Made by a program: the position numbers and the translations under genes. The notes beneath the pieces were generated by a model that ran no database searches, had not been told where the DNA came from, and was given only the letters and a program-made list of their open reading frames with translations. DNA of 53,587 nucleotides from Candidatus Bathyarchaeota archaeon. Lineage in GTDB: Archaea; Thermoproteota; Bathyarchaeia; Bathyarchaeales; Bathycorpusculaceae. Shown here piece after piece: positions 33,114 through 42,133 of this stretch (its first letter is position 1; each line of letters starts with the position of its first letter). Location of the stretch: the NCBI GenBank assembly GCA_013388905.1, contig JACAEI010000025.1:1-53587 (forward strand). Reading direction: 5' to 3'.

Positions 33114-34997
33114 TTGTCCAATTCTCATGTTCTGCTAAAAGATAGCTTAGGGAAAAAAGTGCTTCTGCTCGGCAACGAAGCCATAGCAAGAGGGATACTT
33201 GAAGCAGGCATAAGTGTAGTAACCACATATCCGGGCACGCCCGCATCAGAAATCGGCGACTCCATATCAGAAATAGCTAAAGACACGGGATTATACATGG
33301 AGTATTCCACAAACGAAATCGTCGCCACTGAAGTAGCGGCTGGCGCAGCAAACTGCGGCATAAGAGCCCTTACAGCTATGAAGCATGTTGGGCTGAACGT
33401 GGCTGCGGATTTGGTTATGACTTTGGCTTACGCAGGCGTAAGAGGCGGCTACGTAATTGTTACAGCTGATGACCCAGAATGCTATAGTTCACAAAATGAG
33501 CAGGATAATCGCTATTACGCTTTGCTTTCAAGCTTGCCCTGCCTAGAGCCTTCGAACGCTCAAGAAGCGAAGGACATGACGATTTCAGCTATAGAAATCT
33601 CTGAAAAACTGGAATTGCCAGTGCTGCTGCGAACAACTACTCGTGTAAGCCATACTCGCGGACCAGTAACATATGGTAGGACAATAAAACCGCATTTGAA
33701 GGGAGAATTTATCCGAGATGTTAAACGCTTCGTGATGGTTCCAGCACATTCCAGACCTAAACATTCTGTTCTTCTAAAAAAATTCGAAATGGCTAAGGAA
33801 GTAAGCGAAAATTCCCCATATAATAAGATTGTGCAGAATGGAAAAAGTATGGAAATTGCCTTAATCTCTTCAAGCTCAGCCTATAATTATGCAGTTGAAG
33901 CTGCAGACATGCTGGGCTTAGATGTAAGCATCTTGAAGCTTGGCATGACGCACCCGCTTCCAGAGAAAATGATTGGAAAATTTCTGAAAAAACATGCAAA
34001 AGCAATTGTTGTTGAGGAGCTTGAGCCTTATTTGGAAATGCAAATTAAAGCTATTGCCAAGGATTATGCGCCAAATATTGAAATATATGGAAAAATGAGT
34101 AAGCCCTGTTTTCCAAGAGAAGGCGAATTTTCAACACGGATTGTTGCAACTGGTTTGGCTGAGATAACTGGTAAAAAGGTGTCGATTGATTTTGGTAAAA
34201 TTGACGAGAAATATGCTGAAGTGACTAAGGATTTGCCACGCAGACCGCCTATATTGTGTGCTGGATGCCCACATAGAGCATCATTTTACGTTATTAGGAA
34301 AGTTGCTGGTGAAAGGGCGCTTTACTCGACTGATATTGGATGCTATGCGCTGGGAATTGCCCCACCTTTGAATGTTGGTGACATAATGACTTGTATGGGA
34401 GCTAGCATCGGCACTGCTGAAGGAATAAGCAAAGCAACAAACGCAAACACTTTTGCCATAATTGGAGACTCAACATTTTTCCATGCAGGAATTCCCGGAC
34501 TGATAAACGCTGTTTATAATAATCACAAAATTGTTGTGGCTGTTTTGGATAATCTTGCTACAGCTATGACCGGGCATCAACCACATCCCGGAACTGGCAT
34601 GACTGGGATGCGAAGCCCAACAGAGAAAATATCTATAGAAAAAGTTGCTGAAGGCTGCGGTGTAAGATTCGTGAAAGTGGTTGACCCATTCAATGTTAAA
34701 GAGGCTGAAACAGTTTTAAAGGAAGCATTGCGATTTGATGGACCTTCTGTTATAGTTTTTAGAGCCCCTTGCACTTTGATAGTTGTTAGAGAACGCAGAC
34801 GTAAAGGCGCAGAGCTTTTGGCTTGCAAAATCAATGAGAAGTGCACTGATTGTATGGCGTGCATTAAGGTGTTGGGTTGCCCAGCATTAATCGTTGAAGA
34901 AGGAAAAGTGGGCATAAACGAAGCCTTATGCAGCGCGTGTGGACTATGCGTTTCAGTTTGCCCTTATAAAGCTATAGAATGCGTGAAAATACGTTAA
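33114..34997 (+). CDS. iorA: Indolepyruvate:ferredoxin oxidoreductase, alpha subunit
   Basis: A roughly 627-residue subunit of the TPP enzyme that oxidises aryl 2-oxoacids to aryl-acetyl-CoA, passing electrons to ferredoxin. Parts in order: VLLLGNEAIARGILEAG, TTYPGTPASEIGD, the TPP site IGDSTFFHAGIPGLINAVYN and AMTGHQPHPGTG, and a C-terminal pair of Fe-S motifs (CTDCMACIKVLGCP, CSACGLCVSVCP). The TTG at 33114 has GGAGAG 7 bases before it; the ATG at 33063 lies within the TATA box. The beta subunit follows after 14 bases. It pairs naturally with tryptophanase and the PaaK-type ligase in aromatic amino-acid fermentation. Confidence 0.93.
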   Translation: MSNSHVLLKDSLGKKVLLLGNEAIARGILEAGISVVTTYPGTPASEIGDSISEIAKDTGLYMEYSTNEIVATEVAAGAANCGIRALTAMKHVGLNVAADLVMTLAYAGVRGGYVIVTADDPECYSSQNEQDNRYYALLSSLPCLEPSNAQEAKDMTISAIEISEKLELPVLLRTTTRVSHTRGPVTYGRTIKPHLKGEFIRDVKRFVMVPAHSRPKHSVLLKKFEMAKEVSENSPYNKIVQNGKSMEIALISSSSAYNYAVEAADMLGLDVSILKLGMTHPLPEKMIGKFLKKHAKAIVVEELEPYLEMQIKAIAKDYAPNIEIYGKMSKPCFPREGEFSTRIVATGLAEITGKKVSIDFGKIDEKYAEVTKDLPRRPPILCAGCPHRASFYVIRKVAGERALYSTDIGCYALGIAPPLNVGDIMTCMGASIGTAEGISKATNANTFAIIGDSTFFHAGIPGLINAVYNNHKIVVAVLDNLATAMTGHQPHPGTGMTGMRSPTEKISIEKVAEGCGVRFVKVVDPFNVKEAETVLKEALRFDGPSVIVFRAPCTLIVVRERRRKGAELLACKINEKCTDCMACIKVLGCPALIVEEGKVGINEALCSACGLCVSVCPYKAIECVKIR

Positions 34998-35011
34998 GGA
35001 GAGAATAGCAA

Positions 35012-35614
35012 ATGAGAGAATTTAACATTGTTTTAGCTGGTGTAGGCGGACAAGGAATCCTTTTAGCTGCAGAAGTTTTGGGCACAGCAGCAATTAAGGA
35101 AGGCTTGAATGTGCAAGTTAGCGAAATTCACGGTATGGCTCAGCGAGGCGGCGCAGTAGTTTCCCACGTGAGAATAGGAGAGAAAGCTATGTCAGCAACT
35201 ATTCTAGAAGGACATGCAAACGTACTATTAGGGTTTGAACCAATAGAAACCTTGCGTAATTTGAAGTTTGCCTCTGAAAAGACAACTGTAATAATGAATG
35301 AGGAAAGAATTACGCCGCCAGAGCTTACAGCTAAACAGATAAAGTATCCCAGCATGGAAGAAATAATGGAGAAAATTCACTGTTTCACAAAGAAGGTTAT
35401 CGTTTTGGATGCTGCGAGATTAGCTAAAAAAGCTGGAAACATTTTGACAGAGAATGTTGTTCTGATTGGAGCTTTAGCAGCTGCAGAGAAGCTGCCTCTC
35501 AAAAACAGCAGTATTATAGAAGCTTTACGGGAGCTTGTTCCAGCAAAACACTTGAATGTTAACGTTAAAGCATTTAAATTCGGCTATGAAACTGTGAAAA
35601 AAGGGCAAGACTAG
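35012..35614 (+). CDS. iorB: Indolepyruvate:ferredoxin oxidoreductase, beta subunit
   Basis: A 200-residue gamma-type 2-oxoacid oxidoreductase domain that completes IorAB. Family motifs: IVLAGVGGQGILLAAEVLGTAA, SEIHGMAQRGGAVVSHVRIG and ANVLLGFEPIETLR. GGAGAG lies 7-11 bases before the ATG. It ends convergently with the gene at 35611, overlapping it by 4 bases. Length matches the family. Confidence 0.94.
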   Translation: MREFNIVLAGVGGQGILLAAEVLGTAAIKEGLNVQVSEIHGMAQRGGAVVSHVRIGEKAMSATILEGHANVLLGFEPIETLRNLKFASEKTTVIMNEERITPPELTAKQIKYPSMEEIMEKIHCFTKKVIVLDAARLAKKAGNILTENVVLIGALAAAEKLPLKNSSIIEALRELVPAKHLNVNVKAFKFGYETVKKGQD

Positions 35615-35994
35615 GGCTTAGCTTCTTTAGATGTTGATTTTGTCTGGCTTTCCTTTTCTTTCTCCAATATTGCCTTCAGAACGCTTTGGAATATTTTCAT
35701 GTCTGAGACGTTTACTATTGGGATTTGGAGGCTTTTGTCAACTTCGTATAGTTTTTCGTATTTTGGAAATTCTGCATAGCAGATTTGGCTTATAGGGAAT
35801 TCATGCTTTTTTATTTCGTGTTCGAAGGATTTTTCGTAAACTTCTGCGCATATCAAATAGCCGCGTACCCAGTAAAGCCTGTTTACGCCGTATGTTGTTG
35901 CGCACCAAACGATGTCGTTGACTGAACGCTTATCTAAGCCTAGAATTGTGATTTTTCGTGTCGGCGAAATCTCTACATCCATGTTTCTTTTCAT
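35611..35994 (-). CDS. Hypothetical protein co-transcribed with XPF-like nuclease
   Basis: A roughly 127-residue protein with no family I recognise. After a short basic start (MKRNMDVEISPTRKITILGL) it has alternating strands and helices (VNDIVWCATTYGVNRLYWVR, then FPISQICYAEFPKYEKLYEV) and a Lys/Glu-rich tail. The start at 35994 overlaps the nuclease stop as ATGA, so translation is coupled. It could be an accessory subunit of the nuclease, which in this form lacks its own helicase. Several Cys and Tyr residues are scattered without a clear metal motif. Confidence 0.65.
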   Translation of the reverse strand: MKRNMDVEISPTRKITILGLDKRSVNDIVWCATTYGVNRLYWVRGYLICAEVYEKSFEHEIKKHEFPISQICYAEFPKYEKLYEVDKSLQIPIVNVSDMKIFQSVLKAILEKEKESQTKSTSKEAKP

Positions 35995-36698
35995 CCTTTG
36001 AACGGTGTGTTTAACACTTCTTTTGCTTTCATGCTGATTATTGGCCCAAGTCCGTAGACAGTTTTGGGCCATTCGTCCACACTTATTAGGGCGTTCAAAG
36101 GTGTTTGGTAGGATTTAAGGATTGATATGGCTTTTTCTTTGCCTATGTTGGGCAGGCTTGCGATGAAATATATTTGGGCGTCTGATGTGGTTTCAACTTT
36201 TTTGATGGGGTGGACGGTTGGTGCTCTTTTTTCAACTATTTGTTCTTGACGAGCAGCCACGTAGAGAAAGTCAACTGTTTCCTTGTAGGATGTGGTGTTT
36301 ACGATGGCAATGCCGTTTTTGGCTAGGTTAAACATTGCGCCCCAGACAGAGACTGGCTGTATTCTGCTGAACTTGTAGATTATTGGAAGATAACCCTCCA
36401 GAAGGATTAGGGATTTAGGATAAGCGTCTTTTAGCTTAAACAATTGTTCAAAGAGATATCTGCGAGTAAGCGTGTAAACAAAGTCGTGAACTGTTTTGCG
36501 TTCTACTGCACATTCATCTGATAAAACATAATCGCCTTTCTCTAACGTTTCAGTTTTGACGTTTGCGCCTCGCTCTCTAAGCCCTTTAACAATTTTTGGA
36601 GCAGAATTTGCTTCTCGACTGTCAACGATTATGGTTGGCTCTTGTGCCTCGTTTTTCTTTTCTTTTAAATATGGAATTAGTGTTTCAGTACCAGACAT
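35991..36698 (-). CDS. XPF/ERCC4-type structure-specific endonuclease (short form)
   Basis: A 235-residue nuclease of the archaeal XPF family without a helicase domain. The nuclease core carries TIIVDSREANSAP (metal-binding Asp and Glu-like positions), DYVLSDECAVERKTVHDFV (the ERKxxxD motif: E, R, K and D in VERKTVHDF) and LILLEG. A tandem helix-hairpin-helix follows (IASLPNIGKEKAISILKSY, YGLGPIISMKAKEVL). The family cuts flaps, forks and 3' branches with PCNA. It is the first gene of a two-gene transcript with 35611-35994. Confidence 0.9.
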   Translation of the reverse strand: MSGTETLIPYLKEKKNEAQEPTIIVDSREANSAPKIVKGLRERGANVKTETLEKGDYVLSDECAVERKTVHDFVYTLTRRYLFEQLFKLKDAYPKSLILLEGYLPIIYKFSRIQPVSVWGAMFNLAKNGIAIVNTTSYKETVDFLYVAARQEQIVEKRAPTVHPIKKVETTSDAQIYFIASLPNIGKEKAISILKSYQTPLNALISVDEWPKTVYGLGPIISMKAKEVLNTPFKG

Positions 36699-36826
36699 AA
36701 CCTCAACTCTATGTTAAATACTTATAGTATGAGAGAATAATTCTTGCAGATAAAATTTCAGTATAATGGTGTTTCTGTTTGTGTTGCTTGTGGCTCTACT
36801 GTTAGTATGGTGCTGTTTGCTGAAGG

Positions 36827-36938
36827 CTTGTAACCGAACTGGATAGTAGTGCATACAGCATACGTGGATTTACAGCACGATAAGAGGCTTTGGTAGCAAA
36901 ACTTGTAACCGAACTGGATAGTAGTGCATACAGCATAC
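36827..36938. repeat. Two 37-bp perfect direct repeats with a 38-bp spacer (CRISPR-like)
   Basis: Identical 37-base units at 36827-36863 and 36902-36938 begin CTTGTAACCG and end ACAGCATAC, separated by 38 bases of unrelated sequence: a 75-base period in the CRISPR range. No third copy is visible at the same period on either side, and no cas gene is in the window. The flanks and the gap (36699-37191) hold no convincing gene. Alternatives are a solitary orphan repeat-spacer unit, a mobile-element remnant, or a duplicated protein-coding fragment, since 75 is a multiple of three. Confidence 0.45.
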
Positions 36939-37160
36939 CGCGTTCCATTCGGTGTATAAGCGTAAGCCGTAGCGTTGCTCGGCTCATCATCTCGACAGGT
37001 CGCTTGAACATAGGAAATTGACTCGTTTTCTTCTTGTTGAAGACTCAAAAGTCATTCTAAAAGCTCAAAAAAGAAAAACCCAATAACCAAACAAAAAACT
37101 ATTAGGATCCAAATAGACGAACCTAGACCAGTTACATGCACGCACAAACAAAACTAGACA

Positions 37161-37185
37161 TAAATACAAAACAAAAAATAAAAAG
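37161..37185 (-). terminator. T-rich terminator downstream of EF-1alpha
   Basis: On the reverse strand, after the EF-1alpha stop at 37192, the sequence is T-rich with tracts of five, six and four T broken by A or G. It fits an archaeal T-tract terminator for a highly expressed gene. Confidence 0.6.
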
Positions 37186-37191
37186 AGAGAA

Positions 37192-38496
37192 TTATGATCC
37201 TTTCTTTGTGATTTCCTTCACTACGCCAGCTGCTACCGTTGTGCCCATGTCTCTGACAGCAAAACGCCCAAGCTCAGGAAAATCAGTATACGTCTCAATA
37301 GCAATAGGATGTAAAGGCTCCATTCGTACAAGCGCAGCATCACCAGTCTTCAAGAAACTCGGCTTCTCTTCTACAGCTTGCCCAGAACGTGGATCAATCT
37401 TTCTAATCAGCTCAGTGAAACGGCATGCAACCTGTCCCGTATGATAATGCAATACCGGCGTATAACCAGCCGCAATGGCGGTAGGATGATAAATCACGAT
37501 AACTTGACCAATGAATTCCTTAGCCACTGTCGGCGGATTGTTAACTGATCCTGCAACGTCACCTCGGCGAATATCTGTCTTTGATACGCCTCTAACGTTG
37601 AAGCCAATGTTATCGCCTGGCTCAGCCTTTGGAATACGTGTGTGATGCATTTCCAAAGATTTAACTTCAGCCTGCTTGTTAGATGGCATGAATATGACTA
37701 TATCGTTCTCTTTTAGCACACCTGTTTCAACTCTGCCTACTGGCACTGTGCCTACGCCTGTAATGCTGTAAACGTCTTGAACTGGAACGCGTAAAGGTTT
37801 GTCAAGAGGTTTAGGCGGTATCTCGAAAGTGTCCAAAGCTTCAATCAATGGTGTTCCAGTGTACCATGGCATTTTCTCACTTCTCTTCACCAAGTTATCG
37901 CCTGTCCACCCCGAAGTGGGCACAAATGGAATCTTTTCCGTTTTATAGCCCACCATCTTGAGCATACGTGAGACTTCATTCTTGATTTCGTCATATCGCT
38001 CTTTACTCCAGTTAACTGAAATATCATCCATCTTGTTCACAGCAACAATTAGTTGGCGAACACCCAAAGTAAAAGCTAAGAAAGCGTGTTCTCTTGTCTG
38101 CCCACCTGGTCCAATGCCTGCCTCAAATTCGCCTCTTTTCGCTGAAACGAAAAGAATAGCTCCATCTGCTTGGCTTGCACCCGTAATCATGTTTTTAACG
38201 AAGTCTCTGTGTCCTGGCGCGTCTATAACTGTGAAGTAGTATTTTTTGGTTTCAAATTTAAGGAATCGTAGGTCGATTGTTAAGCCTCTTTCCCTTTCCT
38301 CTTTCAAGTTGTCGAGTACCCATGCATATTTGAAAGTTTCTTTGCCCATTTTTTTGGCTTCTTCTTCAAAAGCTTTTATTGTTCGCTCATCGACTGCTCC
38401 AGCCAAGTATAGCAAGTGTCCTGTGGTTGTAGATTTTCCGTGGTCTACATGTCCCATTATGACTAAGTTTAAATGAGGTTTTTCGGGTCTGCTCAT
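37192..38496 (-). CDS. tuf: Translation elongation factor 1-alpha
   Basis: A 434-residue GTPase that delivers aminoacyl-tRNA to the ribosome. G motifs: [10 protein letters not shown] (G1), DAPGHRDF (G3), NKMD (G4) and SAKRG (G5). Domain 2 starts near [20 protein letters not shown], and the C-terminal [19 protein letters not shown] is typical. A strong Shine-Dalgarno GGAGGA lies 6-8 bases before the ATG, with a TATA-like CTTTTAATAA near 38564-38573. It is followed by a T-rich terminator, so it is monocistronic. Confidence 0.97.
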   Translation of the reverse strand: MSRPEKPHLNLVIMGHVDHGKSTTTGHLLYLAGAVDERTIKAFEEEAKKMGKETFKYAWVLDNLKEERERGLTIDLRFLKFETKKYYFTVIDAPGHRDFVKNMITGASQADGAILFVSAKRGEFEAGIGPGGQTREHAFLAFTLGVRQLIVAVNKMDDISVNWSKERYDEIKNEVSRMLKMVGYKTEKIPFVPTSGWTGDNLVKRSEKMPWYTGTPLIEALDTFEIPPKPLDKPLRVPVQDVYSITGVGTVPVGRVETGVLKENDIVIFMPSNKQAEVKSLEMHHTRIPKAEPGDNIGFNVRGVSKTDIRRGDVAGSVNNPPTVAKEFIGQVIVIYHPTAIAAGYTPVLHYHTGQVACRFTELIRKIDPRSGQAVEEKPSFLKTGDAALVRMEPLHPIAIETYTDFPELGRFAVRDMGTTVAAGVVKEITKKGS

Positions 38497-38669
38497 TTTT
38501 TTCCTCCTTTTTTGTTTAAATCTTCTTTAAATTTTAGTGGATTCGTTTACACAACTGTTCATTCAATTATTAAAAGTTTACCATGACCCCGAATAATGTG
38601 CATTTTGCTTGAATGGAAACAAATATTAAAGCAGATTCTTGAAATCACTCATAGAACAGTGTTTCGCCT

Positions 38670-39845
38670 ATGCCGACAAATTTGCCGCCAGATGCAAAGA
38701 AGAAGTGGGCTGAAGTTGAGGCTACCCGTTATCCACGGGAAAGGCTTCAACGCATGGAAGAATTTCTAAGTCTTGTTCCAAAGCACAAGGGCACTTTAAA
38801 ACTTCGCGGTCAAATCAAGAAGCAGATAGCGGTTTTGCGGAAGGAAATAGAAGAGAAAAAACGAAAAAAGACTGGGAAAGGCGGATCAAAATTTTTCATT
38901 GAGAAGGAAGGCGCAGCTCAAATAGTCGTTATAGGCATGACAAACTCGGGAAAGAGCAGTTTGCTATCGACGGTGACAAATGCCAAGGTTGAAGTTTCAG
39001 TCAATCCCTACACAACAAGAGAACCTGTTCCTGGCGTAATGAATTACCAAGATATCCAATTTCAAATTATTGAAGCTCCAGCGTTGATGGAAGGCTCTGC
39101 CGATGGACGGGCTTGGGGGCTTCAAACATTGGCTTTAGCTCGGAATGCTGATGGTTTGATTTTGATGGTGGATTTATCGCAGAATCCAGTTGAACAGTTG
39201 ATGCTGATTTTGAGTGAATTGGAAAAGGCGCGGGTTTTGATTAGTAAACCTCGTGGTCGTGTGGAGATTGAACGAAAGTATATGGGCACTGGACTGCGCA
39301 TAATTCTGATTGGAAAGCTTTTAGACTGCAACGTGCGGGATGTGGAAGAGCTTCTGCGAAGCTATCGCATCACAGATGCGGTTGTGAAGATTTCTGGCGA
39401 AGTCGCTTTGGACGAGGTTGAAGACGCAATTTTCGAGAACACCATTTATAAGCCTGCTGTCCTTGTTGCGAACAAAACTGATTTGAACGGTGCAGATGCA
39501 AATCTGAAACTGTTGGAAGCTTATGTAGGCGGTAAGTTGCCAATTCTTCCAGTTTCATGCGAGAAGCAGATTGGATTAGAAAAACTTGGCACAACCTTGT
39601 TTAGCACTTTGGATATTATACGCGTTTATACGAAGGAGCCGAACCAGAAAGAGTTTTCCAAAAAGCCATTTATTTTGAAGAAAGGCGCAACAGTTTACGA
39701 TTTAGCCAAGAATATTCACAGCGATTTTAAAGAGAATTTTTCTTTTGCGAAAGTTTGGGCTAAACGCCTCGTTTTTAGTCCTCAGAAGGTTGGCTCTTCA
39801 TTTATTCTTGATGATGGGGACATTGCAGAAATTCACGTAAAATAG
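38670..39845 (+). CDS. DRG/OBG-like GTPase with TGS domain
   Basis: A 391-residue GTPase. It has a basic N-terminal helical part (MPTNLPPDAKKKWAEVEATR), G1 GMTNSGKSSL, G4 VANKTDL and a C-terminal TGS domain (ILKKGATVYDLAKNIHSDFK through to DGDIAEIHVK). The expected G3 DxPG appears as EAPAL, so the catalytic Asp/Gly pair is changed. This fits archaeal DRG-like factors, thought to act at the ribosome. It is divergent from EF-1alpha with a 173-base gap and converges with rps7 after 14 bases. Confidence 0.88.
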   Translation: MPTNLPPDAKKKWAEVEATRYPRERLQRMEEFLSLVPKHKGTLKLRGQIKKQIAVLRKEIEEKKRKKTGKGGSKFFIEKEGAAQIVVIGMTNSGKSSLLSTVTNAKVEVSVNPYTTREPVPGVMNYQDIQFQIIEAPALMEGSADGRAWGLQTLALARNADGLILMVDLSQNPVEQLMLILSELEKARVLISKPRGRVEIERKYMGTGLRIILIGKLLDCNVRDVEELLRSYRITDAVVKISGEVALDEVEDAIFENTIYKPAVLVANKTDLNGADANLKLLEAYVGGKLPILPVSCEKQIGLEKLGTTLFSTLDIIRVYTKEPNQKEFSKKPFILKKGATVYDLAKNIHSDFKENFSFAKVWAKRLVFSPQKVGSSFILDDGDIAEIHVK

Positions 39846-39859
39846 AAAACAGCGCTTTT

Positions 39860-40459
39860 TTACCTTGAAGATTGAGCAATTCTTTCCAGTTCGTGCCGTT
39901 TTGAAACTGCGTAGCTTTTCATGTCATGGTTTGCTGCTAGGATTAGCTCTTCTGCGAGACATTCTTCAATTGAGCGTGGATTATTTACTGATGCTTGTCT
40001 TGCACCTTCTGTTATGTTTCTCAAAGCTAAGTCAACCCTTCTTTGCGGTGCCACATCAATGGATAAGTGATATACGATTCCGCCGAAGCTTATGCGTGTC
40101 GTGTCTTCACATGGTGCAGAGTTTTCAACTGCCCTAACAAGGATTTCTATTGGGTTTTTGTCTGTACGTAAGTGAATTATTTCAAAAGCCTGTCTTACAA
40201 TATTCATGGCTTTGGCTTTTTTTCCTGCATTTGAGCCTGGTCGCATGAGAACGTTTACCAAACGCTCTACGATATTGACGTTTGCTTTTCGAAAGCGCTG
40301 ATGCTCATGACGGCCCATGCTATGTGGAACCACTATGGGTTTTAGCGATATATAGCGTTGCAAGCCTAAGTCGTTTACTTTAACTTCCTTGTAACTCCAT
40401 TTTCCGAAAAGTTTTATTTCAGATTCCTTTTTTTGCTGTATTTGGCTCAAAGTTCTCAC
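39860..40459 (-). CDS. rps7: Small-subunit ribosomal protein S7
   Basis: A 199-residue archaeal/eukaryotic-type uS7, which binds the head of 16S rRNA. Typical segments: [65 protein letters not shown], the Gly-rich [20 protein letters not shown] and the C-terminal [18 protein letters not shown]. The start is GTG, overlapping the rps12 stop (GTGA), the usual str-operon coupling. No EF-2 gene follows on this strand. Confidence 0.96.
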   Translation of the reverse strand: MRTLSQIQQKKESEIKLFGKWSYKEVKVNDLGLQRYISLKPIVVPHSMGRHEHQRFRKANVNIVERLVNVLMRPGSNAGKKAKAMNIVRQAFEIIHLRTDKNPIEILVRAVENSAPCEDTTRISFGGIVYHLSIDVAPQRRVDLALRNITEGARQASVNNPRSIEECLAEELILAANHDMKSYAVSKRHELERIAQSSR

Positions 40460-40896
40460 CGTGCAGGTTTCTGTTTTCTTCCATAAACGAGCTCAGTTAG
40501 CGACACGCCATTGACAGTTATGACTTTCCAGCGAACGCCTGGAATGTCGCCCATGCTTCTTCCACGAGAGCCACCTATGCCTTCAACAACCACTTCATCA
40601 TGCTCGTCAACAACGTTTAATGCACCGTCGCCTGGTAAGAACGCAGTTATTGCGCGACCATTTTTAATGAGTTGTGTGCGTACACATTTTCGTATAGCAC
40701 TGTTGGGTTGTTTGCTTTCCACGCCTACTTTTTCGAGGACTATGCCCCGTGCCATTGGAGCGCCTTCTAAGGGATCAGCTTTGATGTCGAGCATTAACAT
40801 TCGGCGTTTATAGTAGCGATTGCTCCAACGACGTTTCTTTCTTTTTTCGAGCAGTTTTCTTGCGGCAAATTCGCCTAGGGGTGATTTTGAACCCAT
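40456..40896 (-). CDS. rps12: Small-subunit ribosomal protein S12
   Basis: A 146-residue uS12, which sits at the decoding centre. Archaeal type: [40 protein letters not shown], the conserved loop region, and the C-terminal [15 protein letters not shown]. The ATG at 40896 has AGGAAAA 7-9 bases upstream and matches the family start; a longer in-frame extension upstream is rejected. TTTAAATA at 40938-40945 fits as its promoter. First gene of the S12-S7 transcript. Confidence 0.96.
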   Translation of the reverse strand: MGSKSPLGEFAARKLLEKRKKRRWSNRYYKRRMLMLDIKADPLEGAPMARGIVLEKVGVESKQPNSAIRKCVRTQLIKNGRAITAFLPGDGALNVVDEHDEVVVEGIGGSRGRSMGDIPGVRWKVITVNGVSLTELVYGRKQKPAR

Positions 40897-40937
40897 ATGC
40901 AGATTTTCCTCTTGCACTGTGCTAATCACAACACTAA

Positions 40938-40945
40938 TATTTAAA
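40938..40945 (-). promoter_or_regulatory. TATA box of rps12-rps7
   Basis: TTTAAATA on the reverse strand about 45 bases before the rps12 ATG, predicting a start near 40914 and a leader of about 18 bases that contains the AGGA site. Confidence 0.5.
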
Positions 40946-41148
40946 CAATAACACGCAAATTCAGCATCATAATTCATCATAACATCTGACGCATACAACA
41001 CGCATGGAGATAGAAGCCAAAGTTCAATCTATATAACACAGAAATTTTCTGTCTTATCTAAATATAATGAAGGGATTAGTCTCTGTAGAGAGCTAGAGCA
41101 AAGACAAAAAGTTAGCTTTAACTAGAGAGAAATCACAAAGTTGGTCTC

Positions 41149-41937
41149 ATGAACAATTGGCGTTTATTACCGCTTGAAACGCATAATGCTTTCATGAATA
41201 TGGCTGTTGATGAAGCCATTTTAACCGCCAGAATAAGTAATATTGTTCCAAACACTCTTAGATTTTATAGGTGGCAACCATCCGCTGTTTCTATCGGAAA
41301 ATTTCAAATCATCGAAAACGAAGTTCAAATTGACAGTTGCCAAAAACATGGTGTAGATATTGTTAGGCGCATCACAGGCGGTGGCACAGTTTACCACGAC
41401 GCAGAAGACGAAATCACTTACAGTGTAGTCGCTAACATACATGACTTACAAACAAAAGACATAACCGTTGTCTACGCAAAAATCTACACAGGAATTGCCG
41501 AAGCATTGAAAATTTTAGGAATAAACGCAGATTTCAACCAGGGTGACGCCAAAACGTGTCCAAATCTGACTGTAAACGGCAAGAAAATCTCAGGAAGCGC
41601 CCAATCCCACAAAAAAAGCACGGTCTTACAACATGGCACACTCTTATTAGATGTTGACCTAGAGAAAATGTTCACTTTTCTGCGTGTTCCGTGGGCAAAA
41701 ACATGTATGGAAATAGTAAACGTAGCAAAACACAAAATCACCTCAATAAAACAGGAAACTGGAAAAAACATAACGGCTATGGAAGCAGAAAAGGCATTAG
41801 TTAAAGGCTTTCAAAAATCGCTAAACATCAAACTAGTAACAAGCGAATTAACAGCTTTCGAACATGAGCTTGCAGAAAGGTTATTCAAAGAAAAATACTC
41901 CACAGAAGAATGGAATTTTCACGGTAGAACAAGATAG
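41149..41937 (+). CDS. lplA: Lipoate-protein ligase A, catalytic part
   Basis: A 262-residue ligase that activates lipoate or octanoate and transfers it to lipoyl domains. Motifs: the substrate loop RRITGGGTVYHD, FYRWQPSAVSIGKFQ (with the W/S residues near the adenylate) and the lysine segment NGKKISGSAQ. Archaeal LplA often lacks the C-terminal domain and needs a separate LplB; the length here is that of the catalytic part alone. With LipS1/LipS2 at 16-19 kb it covers lipoyl attachment and synthesis. AGGTGA overlaps its stop and precedes a decayed frame at 41948 (see that entry). Confidence 0.92.
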   Translation: MNNWRLLPLETHNAFMNMAVDEAILTARISNIVPNTLRFYRWQPSAVSIGKFQIIENEVQIDSCQKHGVDIVRRITGGGTVYHDAEDEITYSVVANIHDLQTKDITVVYAKIYTGIAEALKILGINADFNQGDAKTCPNLTVNGKKISGSAQSHKKSTVLQHGTLLLDVDLEKMFTFLRVPWAKTCMEIVNVAKHKITSIKQETGKNITAMEAEKALVKGFQKSLNIKLVTSELTAFEHELAERLFKEKYSTEEWNFHGRTR

Positions 41938-41947
41938 GTGAATAAAA

Positions 41948-42106
41948 ATGGTAAAGGCATCAATCTTAACTTAAACAGTCCAGAAAACATGAACCGCTGG
42001 ATAATTGGCAGTCCAGATTCTCGTTATACCACCCGAAACACGCCACAAAATCGTCAACTACACACAGAGACTACAATACTTTACCATACGTGCTCCAATC
42101 TCGACA
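41948..42106 (+). pseudogene. Possible decayed lplB (lipoate ligase accessory subunit)
   Basis: An ATG preceded by AGGTGA opens a frame MVKASILT that stops after eight codons. The same frame resumes after two further stops with QILVIPPETRHKIVNYTQRL. MVKAS at the start and a xxPPE motif are what I would expect of the small LplB subunit that normally follows lplA. Three in-frame stops and the weak middle make this only a suggestion. A different, overlapping frame from 41938 is low in complexity and is not considered a gene. Confidence 0.3.
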
Positions 42107-42133
42107 TAGAAAACAAAAATAGAAACAGAATAG

